Source: Cycas panzhihuaensis
Taxonomy: Eukaryota; Cycadophyta
Assembly: GCA_023213395.1 (NCBI GenBank)
Contig: CM041465.1
Location: forward strand, 153,519,741-153,583,740
DNA length: 64,000 nt
Direction: 5' to 3'
Below are positions 1 through 9,948 of this stretch, one piece after another; positions within the stretch are counted from its first letter, which is position 1; every line of letters starts with the position of its first letter. The translations under genes and the position numbers were made by a program. The notes under the pieces are model-generated. The model saw only the letters and a program-made list of their open reading frames with translations. It was not told the DNA's origin and ran no database searches.

Positions 1-1206
1 AAATTATGAATGTCAACTAATTTCGTTTTGCTTAAAAAATTGACCAAGAAAGTCTAGGCATGAAAAGAATAAACATGAATGTCTTACTAATGAGACTAGT
101 TTTAAATGATAATAGGTTTCTTATATAATGTTTGACTTTTGGTCTCTACCCTATTGGAAAGCTTTCCGACATGGCTCTTCATAATGGAATAATTATTCAA
201 GGATGAGAAATAATTTAGTATGATGTTTTATCACTGAAGTTATCAACCTAATGAGTTTCTCCAAATTTGTAATTAGTAAGGATATAAACCTACAAATATG
301 TTTTTTGATAACATTTTGTCTAGTGTCTATTTTAGGACTTCTTGCTCTTATTTCAAAGGTATTACAACAAGCTATAATAAGACATATACTTCTCATCCCC
401 AAGTCTCACCGCTTAGAGAAAAACTCTATAACACTTTGCTCCTTCACCCTTTTATCACTTGAATAGAAACTAAAATCCTTGCAACTTTGACTTTTATATC
501 TTTCTTATCAAGTGCTCATTTTACGACTTCCACTAGCTTTTTTAAAGATAAATATAACATCTTAAAGCTCGTAGACTTGTTTCTTATAAAATATAACTTA
601 AATAATAAAATATATTACTCTAAAAAAGTTATTAAATTTGAGATTTATAATGACCCTTCCCTTACAATAGTTTTTATATCTTTTTACTCATTCATGTCAT
701 GTGCTTCTACTTATAAATTGTACATATGAAAATTTTAGGTACTTTCATATTATTCAAGAAATAATGGATATGGAAAGAGCTATCAACTTGTATCCTAATA
801 TAAAAACATACTAACTAATCTAGTAAACCATAAATGATACATCCTCATACTTGGTGGAGAAGGAAATAAGATTCTAACTTACATGAGATGGATAAATCTT
901 TCAAGTGAGCAAAATTTACATATAGAGTTGAGAAGTGACCTAACTAAGAAGGATAAGAAATTAAGTATAGTTGAGGTCTTTATAAATAACCCTTTTATGT
1001 TTCTTGGAGAATAAACTCTCTCAATCATCTCCTTAAATTAATGAACTCTAAGAACATGGATGTTTTAGAATCTAACCTGAAAAGCTTAGTTCACTATAAT
1101 ACTTTTATATTTAAACCCCTTTCTCAATCACTTCATGCACTACCCTTAGTTATGATGGAAGCCTCTAAATCAAGATTTATTTGTAAATTCTCTCTTATAA
1201 GTAGTA
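1..1206. repeat. Repeat family X, copy A, left part
   Basis: This AT-rich stretch matches 40981-42195 nearly base for base, apart from small indels and substitutions, and more distantly matches about 19375-21332 and parts of 49560-51790. It begins before the window. The short open frames here (for example 251-466 and 487-729) are not conserved between copies and show no protein motif. I could not assign X to a transposon superfamily. It is the background into which M, C and L inserted. Confidence 0.7.
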
Positions 1207-1441
1207 TGTTATGATCCTCCACCATATAAGGTTGTTTTATTATCCCACATGCATAAGTCCAACAGACAGTGCCTTAATAACCCCACATATATATGTAATG
1301 TATAAGTAGAAACATCATTAAGTATTTATGATCTTATGTTAATGAATATTCTTTGTAACTTCATCTCCCCTTTTACCTTTTATATATCATTTTGTCTTTC
1401 TATTTCTCCATATCAATGGTTATAGGAATAGGTCCATTACA
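1207..1441 (+). repeat. 5' LTR of M copy A
   Basis: Starts TG and ends ATTACA. It matches 42196-42431 and 43950-44194. The primer-binding site follows two bases later. Confidence 0.75.
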
Positions 1442-1443
1442 AT

Positions 1444-1455
1444 TGGTATTAGAGT
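1444..1455 (+). promoter_or_regulatory. tRNA primer-binding site of M copy A
   Basis: The sequence TGGTATTAGAGT differs slightly from the usual plant TGGTATCAGAGC, which is complementary to the 3' end of initiator tRNA-Met. It primes minus-strand cDNA synthesis. Confidence 0.65.
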
Positions 1456-2567
1456 GGTGATCCGAAGATATTATTAAGGGTTTGAAAGCATATTTAAGAG
1501 AACAAACATTGAAATTTCTAAAAAATAATGGTAAATCTGAGACAAAATAGATTGTACTATAAATTTTAAATGGTCACGCTTATAGATCTTTAGGTGAAAG
1601 TATGAAAATTACAATGATTGAATTTTAGACTACTTTTCCACACCATAATTTTGGGACAAATTTGCTATCTCAAATTGAAAGAGACATAAGTTTAAATATT
1701 CGTATCTAAATGATCTCAATTTTTTTTCATTCTATGCATTTCTTAATTTACTTTCAAATGGAAGTTATTTAAACTCAATTAGAGTTTGGAGAAAAGAGTT
1801 ATTACTATTTTACTAGTAGCCATTATTATAGGCCCTGTAAACACTAACAATGAATTTCTTAAAAGGGTTATAAATTTTGACCTAGATATCGTAATTTGAT
1901 TTTGTCTAAACCATTAAAATTATATTTAAATGATCATCATTTTGATCTATACTTTATGCATTTTCTAATAATATCTATAATAAAGGTGTAGATCATAACT
2001 ATTTTTAGTTTTCATAGATCCTAGTTCTATTTTTTATGATCCCATTACATCTAGTAATAAAGTTAAAGGTTCTGAATTCCCTCTCCTAAATGTATGGTAT
2101 ATTGGAGAAACTCATGAATTATCTCTTACATTCATCCATTTTCCTCTTTCCTTACTTCAAATCATTAGTGGATTACGCCCTCTACTAAAAATATTACTAA
2201 AATAAATACTTTTTTGAAGTACTTGATGAACTTCTTCTAATTTTTTTTTTTAAGGTATTTGTATGTTCTAGATTCTACCTTAGATTTCTTTATATGTGGT
2301 TATACATTTTCATTCCTTAGTCAAATTGTAGAGGTACAAAATCTGCACTTAGTGGCCCTTACCTTGCTTATCATTATCCTTTCCACCCAACATGTGTGTC
2401 AAGTGGTCTTGCTTATTCCTCCTCATAACACATAGCCTGCATCGACTCTTTCACGATTCTAGGCTTATAGATATTGCTTATGTTTTTTATGATTTCATTC
2501 AATCTACTTATAAACTTAGAGGTCTCTAATTTCATTGAAAGAGCTAAAACCAAGCTGTGATACCAAA

Positions 2568-2936
2568 TGTAGAAAAATAAATGAAGGAGAATAAGGTAGA
2601 ACATAAACACACAATTAATACATTATTGCATAAATAGAAAATTCTTTGTATTTAATCCATTTTTGAGAGACAGTATTACAAATATTTAAAAGTAGGCAGT
2701 GTCTAAAGCCACGAGGGTTGCACACCCCTCCAAATACATAGTTTAGAGGAGGAGGGAAACTCTTCAACTCTTAAAATTTAAATAATAATAAAATAATATA
2801 AACTTAACTCAAATCAACTTAACCTTACCTTATACTTACCTTCACATGTGAGCATCCACATGTGTAAATTGATGAGAGTGAGGTGTGCACTCCTAGTTGA
2901 AAGGTAGGAGTGGAATGATGATCATTAACCCCAACA
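2568..2936 (-). repeat. L-family LTR in the patch
   Basis: Read on the minus strand the LTR runs from TGTTGGGGTTAATG to TTTTTCTACA. It is preceded by a purine tract (complement of TTCTCCCCCTTAA) and followed by a primer-binding site (complement of 2554-2565). One LTR carrying both a 3' end and a 5' start marks a tandem element junction, as at 34300-34693 and 62117-62508. Confidence 0.7.
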
Positions 2937-3636
2937 TTCTCCCCCTTAATGGTCATCACGAACAACTTTATCTTCTCTTTAAACTTATAAATTTTAAATT
3001 TAAAAAAAACTTCGAAGATATGTTTTATAACTCGATCTTTATTAACTTACTTCATCCTTTTGTAATGTGTGTTTTTTCCATTCAAGAGTGCAAAAATCGC
3101 AAGTAAATATACTTGATTCAAATGTGGAGGTGTGGTCGCAACTTTGACTTTAACTTCCGAACTTTAACTTTGTCTTTGAAGTTTTATATTGTGAGTAATT
3201 GTCACATCATCATATTTCTCCCTCAAATAGAGGATCAGGTTCTTGTATAACAAGATGATCATGTATTTGACTTGAATTTTCCTTGGTATTTTTTTTACAA
3301 TTCACCTATTCTGGCACCTGTCTCACATATTTAACAATATCAATGTTAAATTCATTGAGAGTATCTCTCATAAGTGGAATGTAGGATGTCCCACACAGTT
3401 TTGAAGGTTGTCATTTCACAAACTTTAGAAAATGCATTATCATCTAGAGTGTAAAATAGTAAAGCTAGGGCTTCATTGTCTTTTTTAGTGTTTTCCTTAA
3501 TATTAACATCATATTCATCTTGTAAGTATTTCCAAAGATTATGTATAATAAAATAATTTTGCATTGTCTTATGCCATAGTGAAAATTTATGGCCATAAAA
3601 TATAAGAAATTATACTTTATTAAGATTAATTGCCAT
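2937..3636 (-). pseudogene. Copia-type Gag remnant joined to the 3' end of L
   Basis: The reading starts at 3636 (MAINLNKV, then a stop). It continues through an open stretch (3352-3564) with SLWHKTMQNYF, LWKYLQDEYDV, KDNEALALLFYTLDD and TVWDILHSTY, the pattern of plant copia Gag (UBN2 type: an aromatic-W start, an LW helix, ALxxIxxALDD, and WDxLxxxY). Downstream the frame runs into the decayed RNase H tail and polypurine tract next to the LTR. Protease, integrase and polymerase are absent. Stops show it is not functional. Confidence 0.65.
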
Positions 3637-3784
3637 TTTATAGAAAACTATAGTACATAAAATGAATATGCTACCAAGTCAAAGAGATTTGATTCATAGA
3701 AAACTATAGTACATAAAGTATATTTTATCTATTATTTTCTTTCTATTTGTCTATGTTAAATGTTTATAGAATCGGTCTATTACA

Positions 3785-5570
3785 TACTACGAAGCATCCA
3801 CCCTCCTTGTAGCCGATTCATTAATATAAGAGGATGACCTCCAAAAGCTAGTATGGAAGTCCATCTTCATTAGTGACTACTTCCATTCCTTCTCTTTTTA
3901 TAAATGTAAACTTATATCATTTCTTAGAATGTTATTGGATACACCCTTTTACTATAAGTAAAAGAACTTTAAGGATCTATATGTTATCAAAAGTAGGTAT
4001 TCTTGGTTTTCTAACTATTTAGAAATGTAGAGATGTTGAAATAAGCTATCTTATATAATTTATTTCTTTCAAGCATTAAAGAATTTTGATTTACTAAATT
4101 ACCCTCTATGTTTAAGTGTTATGGCTCTCAATTTAGCAAATCGCTTATTTAAATTTAATAGACTTCTACCAGAGTCTCTTAAAATAAATTTCTACTCCCT
4201 CATCTTTTCTCCATCTTTCATCAAAGTTTTTAATGGGAACATATTCTCAAGCACACAATTTCCTAACTTAGAGGGTGTAGATATTTATCAAGTAAGTTAA
4301 ACTTCTCTTCAAGTCTATCTTGTAACATTTCCTTATTTTGTTAGTTGCTTATCCCTTAGATTCCTTAATCTAAGCTCATGAAGTGGATGCTCATGTATAT
4401 TTTCTTAAATATGAATCTATAAAAGCTTGGGGTGTGTATGCTCATTATTCCTTATAGAGTCAACTATTATGAAGGGCCATGTTTATATATATCCATGTGT
4501 TTAAATATTAGACCACATAGTCTCTTTGAGATTCATTATTAAGATCACGAAGATGTATTTTAGGCAATGTTAGTTCCATTGCTTGCTTTCATCACATATT
4601 ATGAAGGTCATGAAATTTCCCTTTATTCTCTCACATGTAGATGTGATAATGGGTCCTATGAGTGGCTAGCAATTTACAACTACATAAATATTTGTCATGG
4701 CATTTCTTACTTTTGTTTCCCTTGTGCCAGGCCTAATGACAAGCTTTATAAGTGGATAGAACTATGCAACCCTATAATGATTACCATTTTATTGGCATAT
4801 ATGTTTTCCCAAAGAAGCATTGGTATTCTTAATAGATTTTATATCAAAGTTAACAACTATAACCACAATAAATATGTCTCAATACTATTCCTTTTAGTTT
4901 GTTGATTATTTCTCTCTTTTATTTTGCTCCTAAAATGACATTATATAATGGTATTTGTTCTTTATTAAACTTCTATAAGAAGCACAACATTGATCCATTT
5001 AATGATTTATAAGTAGCAACTATAGAATGAAGCATTATGTTGGAAACTATTTAAGGAAAATTAATAATACAGAATTTATTATTCTTAAGCATTGGTTAAA
5101 TCCACATAAGCAACCTCTACTCTCTTGGTATTATCATTTTGACATGTAGATCGCTTTATTATAAGATGTGTTAAACTAAGTACTAGGAGTAATTAATGTA
5201 TACGATAAACATGTACCTTCAAACTATAGTTTATCACTACTAACATAGTCTAATAAGTATAAAGCAATGGATTATATACATATTTGTGGTACTTATAAAA
5301 TAAAGTCCTTTGTGTATGATGGTTGTGGTCATGAAGAGATTCAATCCATTCCAGATAATCTCCATTAGAATTAAAATATAAATTTATGGATTTACATGTC
5401 ATTTAGGTAACAACAAACAAAGTTTGAAATAAGGTCTAAGGCATGACATGTAACATTTTCTGAAACTCTACAATAATGTTCTTACAAAAATTATAACTAT
5501 GTCAAAATAATTTCTGTCAAATTAAGAGTGGGATTCTATCTAAACTAGTGAGAGGTGCAGTAGGACCATT
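3785..5570. repeat. Repeat family X, copy A, right part
   Basis: Matches 44195-45990 closely and 21333-21756 more distantly. The longest frame (4567-4905, plus strand, 112 codons) is open here but shortened in the X2 copy (stop near 45167), and shows no known domain, so I do not call a gene. Near 5565 copy A lacks about 100 bases present in X2 just before the C element LTR. Confidence 0.6.
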
Positions 5571-5795
5571 ATGAATTTACTTGAGGCAACAAGCACCCCA
5601 ACCCAACCTGTCCAAAATTCAAATTAGTATTAAAAACTAATAAGCAATAAATGAATACATACCTTAATAGTAATCCATCGCCTGGGTGGCTTGTGGTGGT
5701 CAGTATGTGGCCCAAAGTGCCATAGGAGCCCCAAAGTTGGCTTTGTGGGGATCTAAGTATACGTTAGTAAAAGTACATTGGGTATTATCCCAACA
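5571..5795 (-). repeat. 3' LTR of C, left edge uncertain
   Basis: On the minus strand the LTR begins TGTTGGGATAATACCC, directly after a purine tract (complement of TTCTCCCCCAT). It matches 46083-46313. The far edge is uncertain because copy A has a deletion there. Confidence 0.6.
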
Positions 5796-7450
5796 TTCTC
5801 CCCCATAATAACCAATATGAATAACTCCCAAATTGTCTCTGAATTTCTAGAATTTAACTTTGGCCAATGCTTTTTTGAAGATATCTACTACTTGGTCTTC
5901 AGTGTTATAATAGGCCAATTTAATCTCTTCCGCTACACTAGTTCTTAAATAAATTGATGTTGAGTCTTAATGTGTTTTGTTCGCCATGAAAATTAGATTT
6001 TTGCCATCCTAATAGTTCTTTGATTATCACACCAAATTCTTGTAGCACATTTTTGTTTGAACTAAAAATCTTGTAGTAGTCTTTTCAACCAAACAGATTC
6101 ACATGTACTTGCAACCACTACTTTGTACTCTGCATTAACTGCTGATAGGAAACTGTTATGTTTGGTACTCCATACTACAACTATTGATCCCATATTAAAC
6201 ATATAACTTGATGTTGATTTCCTATCAACAATATCTCTTGCCTAATTCGAGTTTGTATAACCTATCAACTAAAATTTTGATGAAGCTTCATATTATAACC
6301 TATATTCTAAAGTTCCTTTGAGATAAAGGAGAATTCTTTGCTACTTGCTAATGGGTGGTCTTTAGATCTTACATAAATCTAAATGCAACACTAACTGAGT
6401 GTGTTATATCAGGTGAAGTGGATGTCAAATATATCAAGCTACCGATTACTTGTCTATAGAGTGTAGGGTCTACTAATGTAGAATCGTATAACTTGGAGAT
6501 CTCAATTCTAGTTTCTACTGGAGTTTCCAAAGGTTTACAATCAGTCACTATAAACTTTTTTAATAAATCTAGGGTAGTACATTAGTCTCAAATCTATCAT
6601 CTCAAATTCTTTACACATAGCATCTTTAAAGTGTCACAACAAGTGTGACTCATTTGTAGTATATACAAGATCATCCACATAAAATCTTACTATTAGATTG
6701 AGTCTCCCTTTATTTAAATGTAAAGATTAGGATTTACTTTAAATCTTTCAAAACCTTGATCTCTAAAGTATTTATCTAAGTAGGAATAACAGGCCCTGGG
6801 TGCTTGTTTCAGTCCATAGAGTGCTTTTTCAAGTTTATACACTTTGTTTTCTGCCCCCCTGACTTCAAAACCAAGGGGTTGGGTGATATAAATATCCTCT
6901 TTGATATAGTCATTGAGGAAGACACTTTTAGGGTACATCTCTTAGACTTTCTAACCCATTTGGGTGGCTAAGATCATTATCATTTTAATTCTTTCTATCT
7001 GAGTAACAAGGGCAAAAGTCTCATTTAATCAATACCTTCTTTTTGGGCATAACCATTAGCAACTAATCTATTTATCAATAGATCCATCTAAGCAAAACTT
7101 GGTTTTGTAGATCCATTTAGTGCCAATAGCCTTTTTATTTAGAGGTAAGTTGACTAACTCTGAAGTGTTATTTTTGACAATGAAATTATATTTATCTTCC
7201 ATTGCCTTTCGCCAAGACGATGTTTATTAGCCTCATCAAAAGTTTGAGGGTCATGAGATTCTAATACTTTACTTATGAGGGTAAAATTAACCCTATGTGA
7301 GAAGATGGATCTATGAATATTGTCTAATATATTTCCCAAGTCATGATTCTGTTGAGTCCATTTTAGAAGATTTTGTGGTGGAGGTTGAGAGGAAGTTCCC
7401 TCCTCACTAAGTTCATTGATGACTCTTCTAGAGTCAAAGATAAGAGGCAC
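5796..7450 (-). pseudogene. C element reverse transcriptase and RNase H
   Basis: Domains read on the minus strand. The N-terminal polymerase region is at 7154-7450 (SHDPQTFDEANKH, then a damaged W-x-AM block). The conserved VYKLEKALYGLKQAPRA motif is in 6714-6938. The catalytic YVDD box is at 6670-6681, within FYVDDLVYTTNE. The RNase H end is at about 5815-5975, with RTKHIKTQHQFI and, after a frameshift, TEDQVVDIFKKALAKVKF. This enzyme would copy element RNA into cDNA in cytoplasmic particles. Several frameshifts and stops (for example after VKF) make it a pseudogene. The purine tract and LTR follow immediately. Confidence 0.85.
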
Positions 7451-8250
7451 ATACTTGGATTTGGATGATTTATCAAAACTGATTATAACTTCCTTGTTCT
7501 TTTATTGAATATCTTGATAATAGGCATCCTCTTGAATTTAATAGTTTCTACTTAACATGACCCTTTTTGACTTAGGGTCATAAACTTTGTATCATTTGGA
7601 GGTTTTGCTATAGCCAAGGAATATGCATTTGATGCTATGATCATCTACCTTGGTTGTCCTTTGATCAAGAGAATGAGCATACGCTAGGCATTGAAAGAAT
7701 CTAAGGTGATATATACGTGGTTTGTATTCAGTCTAAGCTTCTTTAAGAGTTTTCCACCTAACAGCTTTAGTGGAGCACTTGTTGAGAAGATAGATAGTTG
7801 TATATACTACTTTAACCAAAAATTCATGTCTTAAATTCTTATCCTTTAACATGCACTAGTCATTTCGACTATTGTGTGATTCTTTCTCTCTACTACACCG
7901 TTTTAGTGTAGAGTATAGGGATTTGTGAGTTTTCTTTTAATGCCATGATGAATACAATAAGCTTTGAATTCATTGGAGATAAATTCTCCCCCATTATCTG
8001 GTCTTAGGATAATAACTTTTCTCCACTTTCTCGCTCGACACAGGTTTTGAAATTAATAAAGTGTTGAAATATGTCTAATTTTAATTTGAGGAAGAACACC
8101 CATGTCTTCCTTGTGAAATCATCAATGAACGTGATGAAGTATCTATCTCCTGCTAATGAGGGGATATTTATTAGATCACATATATTTATATATACCAATT
8201 GAAGTGGACTCCATACTTGATGATTGAAGTCTGGAAAACTTTCCCTATGT
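7451..8250 (-). pseudogene. C element integrase catalytic core
   Basis: The open frame 8004-8198 reads GDRYFITFIDDFTRKTWVFF, the first part of the copia integrase (rve) core with catalytic-site aspartates. A frameshift near 8005 moves the reading to another frame that continues LRPDNGGEFISNEFK and then VVERKNHT, supplying the DNGGEF block and glutamate of the D,D-E triad. About 7500-7800 corresponds to the integrase C-terminal part and linker, heavily decayed. The enzyme would insert cDNA into the nuclear genome; this copy is broken. Confidence 0.8.
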
Positions 8251-8388
8251 TATTTACCAAGAATGCATCCTTCACATAGGTTTTTTCCCACTTCAATATG
8301 TGGTATTCCATTTACCATATCTATTCTTTTCATAAGGACCAAACTATTATAGTTAAGATGGCCAAATCCCCTATGCCATAACTCGCTG
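8251..8388 (-). pseudogene. C element GAG-pre-integrase zinc-binding domain
   Basis: The minus strand reads LWHRGFGHLNYNSLVLMKR and ends with LCEGCILGK. The H, H, C, C spacing is the HHCC finger that precedes the copia integrase core. It lies directly upstream of the core, as expected. Confidence 0.8.
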
Positions 8389-9948
8389 TCCACTTTAACT
8401 GTAGTTTGTAGGGCATAGGTATCCGAATGAGTAAGAATGAGTTTGAATCATTTATCTTTGGTCATCATTCCTTTTGCTACTATAGCTTTATTTCTTCTTT
8501 TATCCTTGATTACACACTTACCATTATCAAATATAACCTTGTGATCTTGTCCCATCATCTGCCCTACAGATTATAATATTTTTCTAAAAGCCAGGACATA
8601 TTAGATATCATCAAGATGTGTATATTCTCCTACATTTGTCATGAGGGCTATATTAATTCTACTAACCAATTCGTAGGATGTATCATTACTAGATATTGTT
8701 TATCCCTTTCTACTTTTATCTGAGGATTGAAATAGGTGTTCCTTGTGAATCATGTAGGTTGAATAACCTGAGTCAATATATCAACTATTATCCTCTTCTT
8801 CCTTAGCAGTGAAAATGGATAAAAATAATCTGTTATTGTACCTTGATTCTATTATGTTATGGGTACTCCCTTTGGTGGATGGTCCATATTTAAAAAATAA
8901 CTTATCTTCTGAATGACTACTTTTATAACAATAGGAACAATATAAAGGTTCTCTCCTTCCATAGCTTAAACTTTTGCTTCTTAGATGAGATCTATTAATA
9001 TTGGAAGGTCTTCCCCTTTCCTCATAATATGGGGGTAGATTTTCCCTTTATCTATTATCATAGTAGTCATAGTTTGACCTTGTGGTTTGAATATTCCCTT
9101 AACAATTGGGGTAAGATGTATGTCTCTCAGATTGTTTTCCTTAGTTTGGGTGCCTACGAGGGTTTATATTTGGTTGATTTCCTCCTTACCTCCTTCGATA
9201 TGGGGCTTGATACTTACTAGGCTCTTATCTTGCATCCCTTCTAAGGTTTCTATCCATTCTCTTGGAAGGTGATTCCCTAGATCTTGAAGTTTCTACTTGA
9301 GAGTTGGATTGAATTCTAACCTTAGTAGCAAAGGCATGCTCAAGCGATTCATTAGCATTTTATTGTTCTTCAACTAATATTAGCATAGCACTTAGTTGCT
9401 CTACCTTTAGTGTACTTAGGTCCTTTGACACCTCTATACTTGTTGCAACCATTTTAAATGTTGTAACATCACTAACACATCTTAATATTCTTTCAACCAT
9501 CCATTGTTCTATCAAATTGTTCCCAAGAGACCTCATTTGGTTGGCTATATTATGAACTTTAATTATAAACCCAGTTAGTGATTATGTAGTCATCATTCAT
9601 AAATTCTCAAACTTACTTTTAAGGTTTTGAGCTTAGATGAAGCAACTCCTTTATAGATTAGTCGAGTATATTCTATGCTTCTTTACTTTGGTTGATTTAT
9701 GAACACAAGGGAAAACATGGTCCTCTAATGCATAAAATATGAGAGCAAGAGCGTCATTGTCCTTTCTAATATATTTTTTAAAAGTGGCATTTTCTGCATC
9801 AGTTGCATTCTATCCTAACTCACTATATCCTATTTTCATAATCTCCCACATATCATTAGTAATGACGATAGCTCATCCTCCTACTCTAGTTTTAAAATAT
9901 ATTTCTATTAAATTTAGAAATTATTATGTTTCCAAAACTAGAGGCCAT
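8389..9948 (-). pseudogene. C element Gag, zinc knuckle and protease region
   Basis: Gag probably starts at 9948 (MASSFGNIIISKF). About 9690-9780 reads KDNDALALIFYALEDHVF, the UBN2-type Gag pattern. A CCHC-like knuckle lies at about 8881-8940 (CSYCYKSSHSEDKL), with the last cysteine replaced by leucine. Between 8400 and 8880 the protease should lie, but I could not locate its catalytic aspartate with confidence. Gag would form the particle that packages element RNA. Many stops and shifts are present. Short plus-strand frames at 9029-9272 and 9739-9954 are antisense shadows. Confidence 0.7.

Larger units (their letters stand above)
1965..3719 (-). mobile_element. Patch inside M: Y end, X flank, L element LTR and gag piece
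   Basis: This block interrupts M. It starts with the last bases of a Y LTR plus its target site (CTAATAATATC), as at 33681-33691 and 61501-61511. It then follows the same order as those loci: X-like DNA, the L leader side, an L LTR (2568-2936), the L 3' end and gag. It stops just past the gag start, where a 21-bp sequence (3641-3661) is repeated at 3697-3717. It was therefore probably copied from a W-Y-L type segment and not inserted by transposition. Confidence 0.65.
1207..3784 (+). mobile_element. M element, copy A, interior replaced by a foreign patch
   Basis: A short LTR retrotransposon. The 5' LTR is 1207-1441 and starts TGTTATGATCC. A primer-binding site (TGGTATTAGAGT, 1444-1455) follows, close to the initiator-methionine tRNA complement used by plant retrotransposons. 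About 510 bp of interior match M in X2. At about 1965 the match stops; 1965-3719 is unrelated material, then the last part of the 3' LTR (3720-3784) returns. The target duplication is TAGTA (1202-1206) and TACTA (3785-3789); related X copies with no insertion read TACTA at 21328-21332 and 50417-50421. No coding function survives here. Confidence 0.75.

Noticed and set aside
4567-4905. 112-codon plus-strand frame in X copy A
   Set aside because: Shortened by frame breaks in the X2 copy (from 44976), and no domain is recognisable.
9029-9272. Overlapping plus-strand frames
   Set aside because: Antisense to the C Gag region; no domain.
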